A DNA stretch of 36,817 bases from Seonamhaeicola aphaedonensis (GTDB lineage Bacteria; Bacteroidota; Bacteroidia; Flavobacteriales; Flavobacteriaceae), in the NCBI RefSeq assembly GCF_003386195.1, contig NZ_QRDX01000005.1, positions 1-36,817 of the forward strand. The letters are read 5' to 3'. Under the pieces are notes generated by a model. That model was given only the letters and a program-made list of their open reading frames with translations, searched no databases and was not told where the DNA came from. How positions within the stretch are numbered: position 1 is the first letter of the stretch; each line of letters starts with the position of its first letter. Positions 20,801-29,214 of the stretch are shown here, one piece after another. Made by a program: the position numbers and the translations under genes.

Positions 20801-21910
20801 GGTATTGGTATTCCTGAAGCGTATTGGGGAAAAATATTTGACCGCTTTTTTGAGTTAGTTGATAATAATGCTGCCGATAGAACCCTTAAAAAAGGGACAG
20901 GAATAGGTTTGGCTATTGTAAAAAATATAGTAGAGTTACATAAAGGTAAAATTAGCGTAGCGTCAAATTCTGAAGGAAAGGGTTCGGTTTTTAAAGTTGA
21001 ATTATTTAAAGGGGCATCACATTTCAAACCCCATGAAATTACTGAGACTAAACATATTAAAGAAGAAATTGATTTTTATCAAAATCAGTTAGAAAGCACA
21101 GATGTCCCTTTTGAAGGAAACTTTTCTTCAAAAATTCGTTCCGATAAAAAAATGTCAATTCTATTGGTAGAAGATAATGAGGAACTCAGAATGTTTATGC
21201 ATAATATTTTGATAGACGACTATAACGTATTTGAGGCTGAAAACGGTAAGATAGCCTTTAAAATGGCCGTTAAAGAACCTATAGATTTAATTGTAAGCGA
21301 TGTAGTCATGCCAATAACTACAGGTTTAGAGTTGTGTAAATTAATTAAGGAAGATATTCGCACCAGCCATATTCCGGTTATATTATTAACTGCAAAATCA
21401 GATATAACACATAAAATAGAGGGTCTACAAAGTGGTGCTGATGATTATATTAGCAAGCCTTTTAACGTTCAAGAATTAAAGTTGCGTATTAATAATAGTT
21501 TAAAATCCATTCAAAACATTAAATCTAATCTAAATACACATGATGTGTTTAAGGTAGAAGATATACGAATGTCGTCTTTAGATGAAACTTTGTACAATAA
21601 GGCACTAGATATCATTGAGCAAAACATAAGTGATTACAATTTTGATATCCCCTTCTTTTGCGAAGCATTAGGGGTTAGCAAATCTGTATTATTTACCAAA
21701 TTTAAAGCTTGGGCAGATTATACCCCTAAACAATTTATACAACATATAAGGCTTATCCGTGCAGCCCAACTTTTAGAAAAGGGTAAAGCCAACATTAACC
21801 AAGTTTGTGCTAAAGTAGGTTTTAAAGACCAAAAATACTTCAGCAAAAGTTTTAAAGCTAAGTTTGGAAAAACGCCAAGTGAGTATGCGCAGTCCTTTTT
21901 AGAGAATTAA
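17849..21910 (+). CDS. Hybrid two-component system regulator (HTCS), AraC-type output
   Basis: A 1353-residue single-protein sensor and transcription factor. After a signal peptide (to about LGQAQ) come about 14 Reg_prop repeats of the form IWIGTxxGLNKYN, enough for two seven-bladed propellers (to about residue 700). Then follow a Y_Y_Y domain, one membrane span (about Trp778 to residue 801), a histidine kinase with the phospho-acceptor His838 in ISHEFRTP and an ATPase with GTGIGLAIVKNIVELH, a receiver with Asp1151 in LIVSDVVMP, and a C-terminal AraC HTH ending PSEYAQSFLEN. The start is TTG: an in-frame TAA lies 9 bases upstream, and the next in-frame ATG would remove the signal peptide. It probably senses a periplasmic ulvan oligosaccharide and activates the PUL. 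None of the six CAGGAT elements lies before it. Confidence 0.95.
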   Translation: MKLFKLRNICFLFALVLLHLGQAQHTDYNFSHITDADGLSQNSIMAVHQDNLGQIWIGTKDGLNKYNGTEFTVYRHEKDNPTSISNNGIEYIEQDSSGFIWVGTAFGLNKFDPKKNIFKSYFLNNNQSVLGNNMIIAIRQLSNQEIWVCHFGGVSIYDASKDNFFRISNLQLPSCIVETKDGAIYIGTNKGLYQFFRKDNGTFQMELIPDSKGFNINDLLESKNGNILLATKTKSVLEYNIHNKKIQPYFKESEIDKKSKNARKLIYDDNGLLWVATFNGLHIVDEDRNINALYHDGNNNKSLNDNFIKTVFKDNIGTIWVGTYYGGLNIYNRFNNNFVNITQNSYEKGLSFRVVSSIENYKNLMLFGTEGGGVSILNKDTNTTVHLTSKNNSELKSDNIKSLCVTTNDFLWIGTFDKGAFVYNLKTQQFISNAFPDNLKDFISEAGVLKLVQYSDDTILMGTNGKGLLKYNFKKKNFFLFNAKSQPVGLTNSNIKTIMVDSAKNIWLGTVRGLNCITPNNKVKNFVYENDSKIKFEINTIYEDVNKDLWIGTVEDGLFKFTNNQFEYIDLKVGNEKIDGIRSIVRADDNSFWMSTFTQGIVKYNFTSKTVVAHYTIKEGLPSNEFNRDAGLRLGDDFYFGGTSGVTVFNEGKIVKNHYAPQVILTDFKINNQSVLVNDTHKVLQNTISYTKSIELQHHQGNFSLSFSIPSFVNSKSNSYKYRLKGLETNWNETRNNEASYTIQKPGDYVFEVKGVNSNGVINETPTTLNIYVRPAPWFTWWAYAIYILIVISIIYYLYSISKSRTKLKHELELEHLEAEQIKKINQAKLEFFTNISHEFRTPLTLILGPLQQILDNYQGSSSIYKKLQVIKRNSNHLYQLINRLMDFRKYESNQMALQVAEHNIVDVLKKVFESFSDYAISEGYQYNFETPSNEIRLYIDENKLERVFFNLISNAFKYTDSQGQITVKIKEEGEMVLLLVEDDGIGIPEAYWGKIFDRFFELVDNNAADRTLKKGTGIGLAIVKNIVELHKGKISVASNSEGKGSVFKVELFKGASHFKPHEITETKHIKEEIDFYQNQLESTDVPFEGNFSSKIRSDKKMSILLVEDNEELRMFMHNILIDDYNVFEAENGKIAFKMAVKEPIDLIVSDVVMPITTGLELCKLIKEDIRTSHIPVILLTAKSDITHKIEGLQSGADDYISKPFNVQELKLRINNSLKSIQNIKSNLNTHDVFKVEDIRMSSLDETLYNKALDIIEQNISDYNFDIPFFCEALGVSKSVLFTKFKAWADYTPKQFIQHIRLIRAAQLLEKGKANINQVCAKVGFKDQKYFSKSFKAKFGKTPSEYAQSFLEN

Positions 21911-21912
21911 GT

Positions 21913-22007
21913 CTGGGGTTTTGGTCTAATGCATGTAATACAAGGGCTTTTAGAGGTTAAAAAGGAGTTTTTTCCACATCTTAAGGAATTTTGAACCCCG
22001 GTTTTTT
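21913..22007 (+). terminator. Possible terminator after the HTCS gene
   Basis: CTGGGGTT at 21913-21920 can pair with AACCCCGG at 21994-22001 (one G-T pair), followed by six Ts. The loop of 73 bases is long, so the structure is uncertain. Confidence 0.3.
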
Positions 22008-22017
22008 GCTATGTTTG
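21990..22017 (+). promoter_or_regulatory. Candidate house-keeping promoter for the trefoil/PL28 unit
   Basis: TATGTTTG at 22010-22017 matches the Bacteroidota -7 consensus TAnnTTTG exactly. TTTG at 21990-21993 could serve as the -33 element with a 16-base gap, a little short. No tandem CAGGAT element is present. The predicted leader is about 70 bases. Confidence 0.4.
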
Positions 22018-22094
22018 TTGTTGCTAGGACTTGACTAAATTAAGGTAAGGTCCAATTAACAATTAAAATTTATACTAACTAAAAAACGTATTTT

Positions 22095-22871
22095 ATGAAA
22101 AATTTTACTTTTAAATTTACAGTATTAATCCTTTTTGCAGCTGTTTTTCAGACACAAGCTCAGATTCAAAATGGTGATTATACCATAAAAAATAAAGAAA
22201 CTGGTAAATACCTCTCCACAGGAGGCGCTGAATTGGCAGCCCTTACGGGTACTCAGGAAGGTTGGCGGTATGAAACTAGTTCAAGTTTAAATGGGGCTAA
22301 GACTACATTTAATCTTACAGCTCTAGATGCTAATGGTACGTTCGAAGTATTAGGATCAAGAGGTTTAATGAAAATTTTTATATCGGGTCCTAATTATGGT
22401 GCTCTTGGACAAACTAATGGTTATTCTCCTGCCGCAGATAGAAGAGCAATTTTTGTTAATGTTAGCGGTAATGATTATCGATTTCATCTTGCTGACATTT
22501 ACGTTCGCGAGAATGAAACTAATCAAACTATAGATGGTGATAATGTAGGTACTATCACTGCTGTTCCACTTGATGCAAATGACAACAGACAAATTTGGAC
22601 TATAGAAGCTGCAGTGTTAAGTAATGATGACTTTAATTTAAGTTCTGTATTTATTTCTAATCCAATAAACGATTTTATCCAAATTAAAGGGTTGTCATCC
22701 AACATTAATAAAGTTGAAGTATTTAACTTGGTAGGAAAGTCTTTAATACAAAAATCAACAAGTGGTGCATCATCTTTGTCTTTAGATGCAACAGCCTTAT
22801 CAAGCGGTGTTTATGTCGTTAAATTTATTGGAACAAATACATTTGCAACAAGAAAAGTTGTGAAGAGATAA
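22095..22871 (+). CDS. Small secreted trefoil-like (ricin-type) protein with T9SS sorting domain
   Basis: A 258-residue protein with a signal peptide ending near TQAQ. Residues about 23-170 form a beta-rich domain starting NGDYTIKNKETGKYLSTGG and ending NRQIWTIEAA. Openings of the YxIKxxxTGKY type and closings of the xxWxIE type are what ricin-type beta-trefoil carbohydrate-binding domains show, although QxW repeats are not clearly threefold here. Residues about 180-258 are a T9SS type A sorting domain (VFISNPINDFIQIKG, VEVFNLVGKSL, ending KVVKR). No catalytic domain is present. The sorting domain is closely similar to that of the lyase encoded next. It is best viewed as a cell-surface or released glycan-binding accessory protein. 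Confidence 0.7.
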   Translation: MKNFTFKFTVLILFAAVFQTQAQIQNGDYTIKNKETGKYLSTGGAELAALTGTQEGWRYETSSSLNGAKTTFNLTALDANGTFEVLGSRGLMKIFISGPNYGALGQTNGYSPAADRRAIFVNVSGNDYRFHLADIYVRENETNQTIDGDNVGTITAVPLDANDNRQIWTIEAAVLSNDDFNLSSVFISNPINDFIQIKGLSSNINKVEVFNLVGKSLIQKSTSGASSLSLDATALSSGVYVVKFIGTNTFATRKVVKR

Positions 22872-22935
22872 AATACTAAAGTACTGAGGGTAGTTTTTGC
22901 TTAAGCAATTAGCACAACTCGGATTAATAATGATG

Positions 22936-22966
22936 AAAAGGCTTGGTTTAAAACCGAGCCTTTTTT
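22936..22966 (+). terminator. Intrinsic terminator after the trefoil-like gene
   Basis: A GGCTTGG / CCGAGCC stem with flanking A and T tracts (one G-T pair, AT-rich apex) is followed by six Ts at 22961-22966. It separates the small protein from the lyase gene, so the lyase may need its own promoter or read-through. Confidence 0.8.
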
Positions 22967-23076
22967 GAATCGAAGTGGGGCTAATAAAATTGATGTTTAA
23001 TATGCTCTTTGGAACGTTTAATAATTCCATATGAATATCTTCTTGTAACGTGCAATAATGGATTAAAAAAACAGCT

Positions 23077-24651
23077 ATGAAAACTAAAAACATTAAAACC
23101 TATTTGTTGTATTTAATTGTTATATTCTTATCAAATGCGCTTAATGCACAAGTATTATGGTACGGAGACCCTAATTTATCTGTAAATGATAATTTTAGAC
23201 GCCTAGACCCTAATGGTAATAGCAACCCAAGTGGTGATGATTGTGTTGATGATCCCAATAATCCACCATTTGTCACTACACCTATAGATTCTGAGTTTGG
23301 TAAATTTTGGCGTATAACTAAACCTGTTTCTAGAAAGAGAGCAGAATTTGCCAGAACTACGGGCGACGTAAATACATTTACCCCTCAAAAAGGCGGAACT
23401 TATTATTATGGTTGGCGTTGGAGATTTAATTCTGAACCAAATTTAAATGCTGGTATTGCTGTGTTTCAATGGAAAACTACTGATGGTGGAGATATTAACA
23501 CGAATAAACAAAATTATCCTTATACGATGTCTTACGATGGCACAACTTTAAGTTTAAATGCCTTCGGACCAGCAGAACCGAATTGGAACAGGCCAGGGTC
23601 TATAACCCAGCGAAGAACAACATTATGGCAACATGTAATTCCCGAAGATGAATGGGTGACTTTTGTTATAAAAGTCAAGGTTGATGATAATTTTGATGTG
23701 GTTAATAATAGATATGAAGGCTATTTGGAGTTCTGGTTTAATGGAGTACAGCAAACACTTTCAAATCTTAATTTTAATGAATATCAAGTGGTTTTGGCAG
23801 ATTCTGATAAAAGAGCCTATCATAAAACATTTGACGGTGTTGAAGTTTACCCAAAGTGGGGTTCTTATAATGAAAACGCATGTAATTTTGAGGTGATAAC
23901 AGATTTTGATGATATGCGCGTCACAACTACTTTAGAATCTGCTTTACCTGATGATTCTGCCGGTAATAATGGATCAGAAGGACTTGAAGGGCTTTATAAA
24001 ATAAAACATAGCGTAACTGGTAAGTACTGGACGGTAGCGGCATCTCCAAATCAAAATATAATCACCGCAGATGAGATTTTACCAGATAGTGACACACAAA
24101 TTTTTGAGATAAAATCTGTTGGAACCGCTGGTTATTACAATATTTCCTGTACAGTAACTAATTGGGATGCTGTAAGGTTTGAAGGGCAAAATGTGTATCC
24201 TACAACAACTTTAACACCAACTTCTGATACAAATAATACAAGAATTTTTGAATTTATTTCTAATGGTTCTGGCGCCTATGATATTCATACTCCGCAAACA
24301 ACCACTCCAAGAATTTCCTTTGATGATTCTGGTAATGTTAGGTATATAACTTCATTTGGAACTAATACAAAATGGTTTTTAGAAAGTGTTAATTCACTTA
24401 GTAGTTTGGAATTTGATAAAAGTTCAGTTTTTGTAGCCAACCCGGTTAATAATACAATTCAAATTAAAGGTTTATCAAGCAATATAAATAAAGTTGAGGT
24501 ATTTAATTTATTAGGTAAATCTCTCATAGTAAAACAAGCGGAAGGTGTTTCTTCATTAAACTTAGATGCTAGTGTATTATCAAGTGGTATTTACTTGGTT
24601 ATATTATCTGGGGAACGGTCTATTATAACTAAAAAAATTATTAAGAGATAG
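23077..24651 (+). CDS. Secreted jelly-roll polysaccharide lyase, PL28-like (candidate ulvan lyase)
   Basis: A 524-residue secreted protein. After a signal peptide (to about ALNAQ), residues about 22-290 form a beta-jelly-roll of the heparinase-I/PL28 type. Typical segments are YYYGWRWRFNSEPN, GIAVFQWKT, WQHVIPEDEWVTFVIKVKVD and LEFWFNGVQQ, the last being the strand pattern that ends such folds. Residues about 303-440 are a trefoil-like binding domain opening GLYKIKHSVTGKYW. Residues about 444-524 are a T9SS type A sorting domain. PL28 enzymes cut ulvan between sulfated rhamnose and uronate by beta-elimination, leaving the unsaturated end that GH105 removes. The fold and context support this; the precise PL family was judged by pattern, and catalytic residues were not assigned. 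Confidence 0.78.
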   Translation: MKTKNIKTYLLYLIVIFLSNALNAQVLWYGDPNLSVNDNFRRLDPNGNSNPSGDDCVDDPNNPPFVTTPIDSEFGKFWRITKPVSRKRAEFARTTGDVNTFTPQKGGTYYYGWRWRFNSEPNLNAGIAVFQWKTTDGGDINTNKQNYPYTMSYDGTTLSLNAFGPAEPNWNRPGSITQRRTTLWQHVIPEDEWVTFVIKVKVDDNFDVVNNRYEGYLEFWFNGVQQTLSNLNFNEYQVVLADSDKRAYHKTFDGVEVYPKWGSYNENACNFEVITDFDDMRVTTTLESALPDDSAGNNGSEGLEGLYKIKHSVTGKYWTVAASPNQNIITADEILPDSDTQIFEIKSVGTAGYYNISCTVTNWDAVRFEGQNVYPTTTLTPTSDTNNTRIFEFISNGSGAYDIHTPQTTTPRISFDDSGNVRYITSFGTNTKWFLESVNSLSSLEFDKSSVFVANPVNNTIQIKGLSSNINKVEVFNLLGKSLIVKQAEGVSSLNLDASVLSSGIYLVILSGERSIITKKIIKR

Positions 24652-24683
24652 GATTATAAAAGTTAAAGTAGTTTTTTATACCA

Positions 24684-24719
24684 AAACAGTCGGGTTTTTT
24701 TAAATCTGACTGTTTTTTT
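24684..24719 (+). terminator. Intrinsic terminator after the PL28-like gene
   Basis: A 14-bp stem (24684-24697 against 24102 bases further numbered 24702-24715), containing two G-T pairs around the ACAGTC / GACTGT core, is followed by a T-tract. It lies 32 bases after the lyase stop and just ahead of the next promoter element. Confidence 0.85.
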
Positions 24720-24731
24720 GTTTAGAAGTGT

Positions 24732-24776
24732 CAGGACAATGCAGGACAGTAATGCTACACTATATTATTAATTTTA
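24732..24776 (+). promoter_or_regulatory. PUL promoter element, copy 4 (S1 sulfatase-GH2-DUF4955 operon)
   Basis: Identical CAGGACA 7-mers start at 24732 and 24742. TAATTTTA (7 of 8 to TAnnTTTG) starts at 24769, 27 bp after the start of the second 7-mer. The predicted transcription start near 24783 leaves a leader of about 12 bases to the ATG at 24795. Confidence 0.75.
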
Positions 24777-24794
24777 ACTCGCTAAAACAAAGAG

Positions 24795-26525
24795 ATGAAA
24801 CCTGTTAAAATGTCTATTATTTTACTGTACTTGTTGGTGTTAAGTTGCGGTAATAAAACTAAAGTGGATGTCAATTCCAAAGCAAATAGTTCAATATTAA
24901 ATCTTCAAGAACGCCCAAACATACTTTGGTTAGTTACCGAGGATATGGGGGCTTATATTCCACCTTTTGGTGATTCAACCGTAGTAACACCCAATTTAAG
25001 TAAACTAGCAAGTGAAGGCGTTATTTATCCAAATGTATATTCCACCTCTGGGGTTTGCGCACCAAGTAGAGCAGCCATAGCCACAGGCATGTACCCATCC
25101 AGTATTGGCGCTAACCATATGCGTACCAATTCGTATACCGAAGTAACAGGTTTACCCAAATATGAAGCGGTGCCACCAGCAGATGTTAAAATGATAAGTG
25201 AGTGGATGCGCACACAAGGGTACTATTGTACCAATAATCTTAAAACAGATTATCAATTTAAACACCCTGTTACGGCATGGGACGAAAGTAGTCCCTACGC
25301 GCATTGGAGAAATCGTGAAAAAGATCAACCATTCTTCGCAGTCTTTAATTTTACCGACACCCACGAATCGGGTCTGTTTGAGCCCTATGGACATAGGTAT
25401 ATAGAAACACGACATTATAAAGCTGGCGATAGAAACTATCAATGGGGTAAAGGCAATAAAACGGAAGAAGAAACATCTGTATATCTTCCAAAAGACACCG
25501 AATTTAATATTCCACCATACCTTCCAGATACCGATGTTGTAAAGCGAGATATGTGGAAACTTTATAACAATATTGGAGAAATGGATCATCAAGTGGGAGC
25601 CATATTAAAACAGTTAGAAGCTGATGGTTTGCTTGAAAACACCATTATTTTTTTCTATGGAGACCATGGTGGCCCATTACCTAGAGAAAAACGTTTGATT
25701 TACGATTCCGGTTTAAATACCCCCATGATTATTCGGTTTCCAAATAAATTAAAAGCAGGTACGAAAGATGAGCAACTCATCAGTTTTGTAGATTTTGCAC
25801 CGACATTATTATCACTTATAAATGAAGAACCAAAACCATACATGCAAGGGCAAGCCTTTTTAGGCAAGTACAAGGCAGAAGAACGAACATATATTCATGC
25901 AGCAGCCGACAGGTTTGATGGCTTTACCGATGCCATAAGAGCCGTTCGTAATAGCAGATTTAAATATATTCGTAATTACAGACCAGAACAGGGCTATTAT
26001 TTGCCAGTAGAATACCGTGAGAGAATCCCGACAATGCAAGAGTTATTAAGACTAAAAGCAGAAGGGGAATTAAATGATATTCAAATGCAATGGTTTAGAG
26101 AACAAAAACCCAAGGAAGAATTGTTTGATTGTGAAGCTGACCCATATGAACTCAATAATCTTGCAGCAAACCCAGAAAATCAAGAAAAACTTAAAGAATT
26201 AAGTGCTGAAATGGATCGGTGGTTGGCAGATATTGGAGACCAACCAAACCTTGATGAAGCAAAACTCATTGAACAATTGTGGTCTGGTAAAAGTACACAA
26301 CCAGTAACATCACAACCCATTATTACCTCTGAAAACAGCTTTGTAAAAGTGACTTGTGAAACCGAGGGTGCTTCTATAGGCTACAAAATTGTTGGTATAG
26401 ATGGTAAAACTCCAAATTCATGGGAAGTATATCAAAATCCTATTCAATTACCTGAAGGTTCTAAACTCATAGTTCAAGCACATCGCATTGGTTTTATGCC
26501 AAGCGAAGTTGCAGAATTTAACTAA
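24795..26525 (+). CDS. S1 family sulfatase lipoprotein (S1_8-like)
   Basis: A 576-residue formylglycine-dependent sulfatase with a lipobox ending at Cys18 (LLVLSC). The activation site is Cys88 in CAPSRAAIATG. Metal ligands are expected at TEDMG (Glu49-Asp50, where most members have two Asp) and at FYGDHGG. GANHMRT after the active site is a pattern of the S1_8 branch. The C-terminal 70 residues form a small beta domain of the chitobiase-like type (ISENSF... to the end). A sulfatase of this subfamily belongs to the ulvan PUL described in Formosa agariphila. It probably removes sulfate from oligosaccharides in the periplasm or on the surface. It heads an operon with the GH2 gene 29 bases downstream. 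Confidence 0.92.
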   Translation: MKPVKMSIILLYLLVLSCGNKTKVDVNSKANSSILNLQERPNILWLVTEDMGAYIPPFGDSTVVTPNLSKLASEGVIYPNVYSTSGVCAPSRAAIATGMYPSSIGANHMRTNSYTEVTGLPKYEAVPPADVKMISEWMRTQGYYCTNNLKTDYQFKHPVTAWDESSPYAHWRNREKDQPFFAVFNFTDTHESGLFEPYGHRYIETRHYKAGDRNYQWGKGNKTEEETSVYLPKDTEFNIPPYLPDTDVVKRDMWKLYNNIGEMDHQVGAILKQLEADGLLENTIIFFYGDHGGPLPREKRLIYDSGLNTPMIIRFPNKLKAGTKDEQLISFVDFAPTLLSLINEEPKPYMQGQAFLGKYKAEERTYIHAAADRFDGFTDAIRAVRNSRFKYIRNYRPEQGYYLPVEYRERIPTMQELLRLKAEGELNDIQMQWFREQKPKEELFDCEADPYELNNLAANPENQEKLKELSAEMDRWLADIGDQPNLDEAKLIEQLWSGKSTQPVTSQPIITSENSFVKVTCETEGASIGYKIVGIDGKTPNSWEVYQNPIQLPEGSKLIVQAHRIGFMPSEVAEFN

Positions 26526-26554
26526 ATCATTTTTTAAAAAACAATTCAAAATAA

Positions 26555-29152
26555 ATGCAAAAACTTCTATCACTACTTGCACTAATCCTTACAGCATTCA
26601 GCTATGCGCAACAAGTAAGACATATAGAAACCGTTAATGAAGCGTGGTATTTTCACAAAGGAAGTTTAGAGACACCTTTTAATACAGATGAGACTGTTGT
26701 TTGGGAAAACGTAACTATTCCGCATTCATGGAATACCGAGGATATTTTAGATGATGAAGATGGCTATTACAGAGGTGAAGGTTGGTATAAAAAAACATTG
26801 CATGTTCCACAAGTTTATGAAAACCAACAAGTGTTTTTACTATTTGAAGCAGCAAATCAAGTCACCTCTCTTTACGTAAATGGTCAAACTGTGGGTGACG
26901 ATCACATTGGTGGCTACACCACATTTGCAAGAGACATCACCTCAGTTTTAAAAGCTGATAAAAATGAAATAGTTGTCAAGGTTGATAATTCACATAACGA
27001 TGAAATTATACCGCAAGCAGCCGATTTTTCATTTTATGGGGGTATTTACCGAGATGTACATTTAATCATCACTAAACCTGTACATTTTGAAGTGGCCAAT
27101 TTAGGTGCCAATGCCATTTTTGTAAGAACCCCTGAAGTTTCAGAAACTGAGGCAAAAGTATCTATACAATCAAAATTAGTGAGACCTAAAAAGGGTAATT
27201 ATTACGTACAGCAATCCTTATTTGATGCGAATAACAACTTGGTAAAGCATGTAAAATCTAAATCCACATTCGGAAAAGATACCTATAGTGAATTTTCAAT
27301 AGCCAATCCAAATTTATGGTCGCCTGAAAGCCCGTATTTGTATAAACTCGTTTCAGAAATTGTAGATAGAAAAGGAGTTGTTTATGATAAAATTGAAAAC
27401 CCAGTGGGCTTTAGATGGTTTAGTTTTGATGCCAACAAAGGTTTTTTTATTAACGGTAAGCAAACCAAGTTAATTGGGACGTGTCGTCATCAAGATTTTT
27501 ATGGTAAAGCCAATGCGGTGAGTGATGAAATTCACCGTAACGACATGAAGCTTTTAAAAGACATGGGATCTAATTTTTTACGGATTGCACATTACCCACA
27601 AGACCCTGCTATATTAGAAATGTGTAACAAATTGGGGTTTATTGCTACCTTAGAAATCCCTTTTGTAGATAAAGCGGCGGCTAATGAAGCAGGAAAACAA
27701 AATAGCATAAATATGCTAAAGGAGGCCATTCGTTTTAATTATAATAATCCCGCTATTGTAGCATGGAATTTAGGGAATGAAACCACTATGAAAGCACCTG
27801 AAAGTTTAGGAGAAGACTATGTGAAACATTTTAAAAATACGCACGAGGCCTTAGCAAAAACTATTAAGGAAGAGGATAAAACAAGATATTCCTATACGGT
27901 GTTCTTTAGAGAACCTGCCTACCAAGATAAATTAGGTATTAGAGTAACAGAAATAGTTGGTTATAACAAATATTACGGTTGGTATATTGAAGAATTAGAA
28001 GATATAGATAAAAACCTACGAGATTTAGTGAAACGCTCGCTAGAACTTGACCCTGATAAACCCTTTATTTTAAGTGAATATGGGGGTGGTGCAGACCCTA
28101 GATTAAGAACATATAACCCTACTCGTTTCGACTTTAGTGTAGAATATCAGTTTTTATTACACAAAGCTTATATGAAAGCCATTCTCAATATCCCAGAAAT
28201 AGTTGGCGCCAATGTATGGAACTATGCCGATTTTCAGGTAGAACACAGAAAGGATGCGGTGCCACACATTAATAATAAAGGTTTGGTGTCGGCAACTAGA
28301 GAGAAAAAAGATGCTTACTATTTGTACCAAGCACTCTTAAAGAAAACACCCTTTTTGGCTATTGCATCCAAAGGATGGACTAATCGATCTGGTATAGAAG
28401 ATAGTGAAGGTGCCAATATTGCTAACCAACCTATAACTGTAGTAGGTAACATTGAAGAAGTAGAATTATTTGCAAATGGTAAATCACTAGGAAAACAAAC
28501 CTTCGATTTTTCAACTGCAACATTCAACGTACCATTTCAGCAGGGTCAAAATCTAATTGAAGTAGTTTCAGAAAAAGATGGAGTAACTTTAAAAGATGTC
28601 GCATTTATAGATTTTACACTTCAGCCTAAAAACCTAAAAAGTGAAACCAATCCATTTAAAGAAATAGCCATTAATGTGGGTTCTTACTGTTATTTCATCG
28701 AAACCGATAATATGGATTATTTATGGATGCCTGATAAGCCTTATGAAAAAGGAAGTTTTGGTTATGTAGGGGGCGATTTTTTAAGATTCAAAAGCAGTCG
28801 AAGAAATAATATTGGTACCGACGTAAGTGTAAAAGGAACAGAAAATGACCCTATTTACCAAACGCAACGCATTGGCATAGAGGCTTACAAGTTTGATGTG
28901 CCCGATGGAACTTATGAGTTGTCGTTATTGATGGCTGAATTAAAATCCAAAGGTGAGAATGTGATGACTATTTCGGTGAATGGAAAACAGATTTGGAATG
29001 CTATTAATTTAAAACAAACCTACGGACCTGACCGCGGTGTTACCAAACGCTTTTTAATAACTGTTGAGGAGGATAAGGGTATTAATGTTGAATTCAACGC
29101 TAAAAAAGGAGACACTCGATTGAGTGGTATTAAATTAAGAAGAGTGAATTAA
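26555..29152 (+). CDS. GH2 family exo-glycosidase (beta-galactosidase/glucuronidase type)
   Basis: An 865-residue secreted enzyme with a signal peptide ending near SYAQ. The order is a sugar-binding jelly-roll (about 25-190, with LYVNGQTVGDDHIGGYTTF), an immunoglobulin-like domain (about 195-290), a TIM barrel (about 295-590) and further beta domains. The acid/base is Glu409 in WNLGNETT and the nucleophile Glu508 in ILSEYGGG, both diagnostic for GH2. After a second Ig-like domain, the last 150 residues resemble a malectin-like carbohydrate-binding domain (GTYELSLLMAELKS). The released sugar cannot be read from sequence; GH2 enzymes occur in ulvan PULs, where galactose or uronate side residues are candidates. 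Confidence 0.9.
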   Translation: MQKLLSLLALILTAFSYAQQVRHIETVNEAWYFHKGSLETPFNTDETVVWENVTIPHSWNTEDILDDEDGYYRGEGWYKKTLHVPQVYENQQVFLLFEAANQVTSLYVNGQTVGDDHIGGYTTFARDITSVLKADKNEIVVKVDNSHNDEIIPQAADFSFYGGIYRDVHLIITKPVHFEVANLGANAIFVRTPEVSETEAKVSIQSKLVRPKKGNYYVQQSLFDANNNLVKHVKSKSTFGKDTYSEFSIANPNLWSPESPYLYKLVSEIVDRKGVVYDKIENPVGFRWFSFDANKGFFINGKQTKLIGTCRHQDFYGKANAVSDEIHRNDMKLLKDMGSNFLRIAHYPQDPAILEMCNKLGFIATLEIPFVDKAAANEAGKQNSINMLKEAIRFNYNNPAIVAWNLGNETTMKAPESLGEDYVKHFKNTHEALAKTIKEEDKTRYSYTVFFREPAYQDKLGIRVTEIVGYNKYYGWYIEELEDIDKNLRDLVKRSLELDPDKPFILSEYGGGADPRLRTYNPTRFDFSVEYQFLLHKAYMKAILNIPEIVGANVWNYADFQVEHRKDAVPHINNKGLVSATREKKDAYYLYQALLKKTPFLAIASKGWTNRSGIEDSEGANIANQPITVVGNIEEVELFANGKSLGKQTFDFSTATFNVPFQQGQNLIEVVSEKDGVTLKDVAFIDFTLQPKNLKSETNPFKEIAINVGSYCYFIETDNMDYLWMPDKPYEKGSFGYVGGDFLRFKSSRRNNIGTDVSVKGTENDPIYQTQRIGIEAYKFDVPDGTYELSLLMAELKSKGENVMTISVNGKQIWNAINLKQTYGPDRGVTKRFLITVEEDKGINVEFNAKKGDTRLSGIKLRRVN

Positions 29153-29214
29153 TCATTAATTTTAAAATAATTTAGAAAGAAAACATTACCATCACAAAGT
29201 GATACTTTAAAACT

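Noticed and set aside
22027-22053. Imperfect inverted repeat GGACTT ... AAGGTCC upstream of the trefoil-like gene
   Set aside because: It is short, bulged and single-copy; not enough to call an operator.
23681-23896. Plus-strand 71-codon frame inside the PL28-like gene, and a similar one at 25198-25404
   Set aside because: Both are out-of-frame shadows of real genes with no initiation context and no recognisable protein features.
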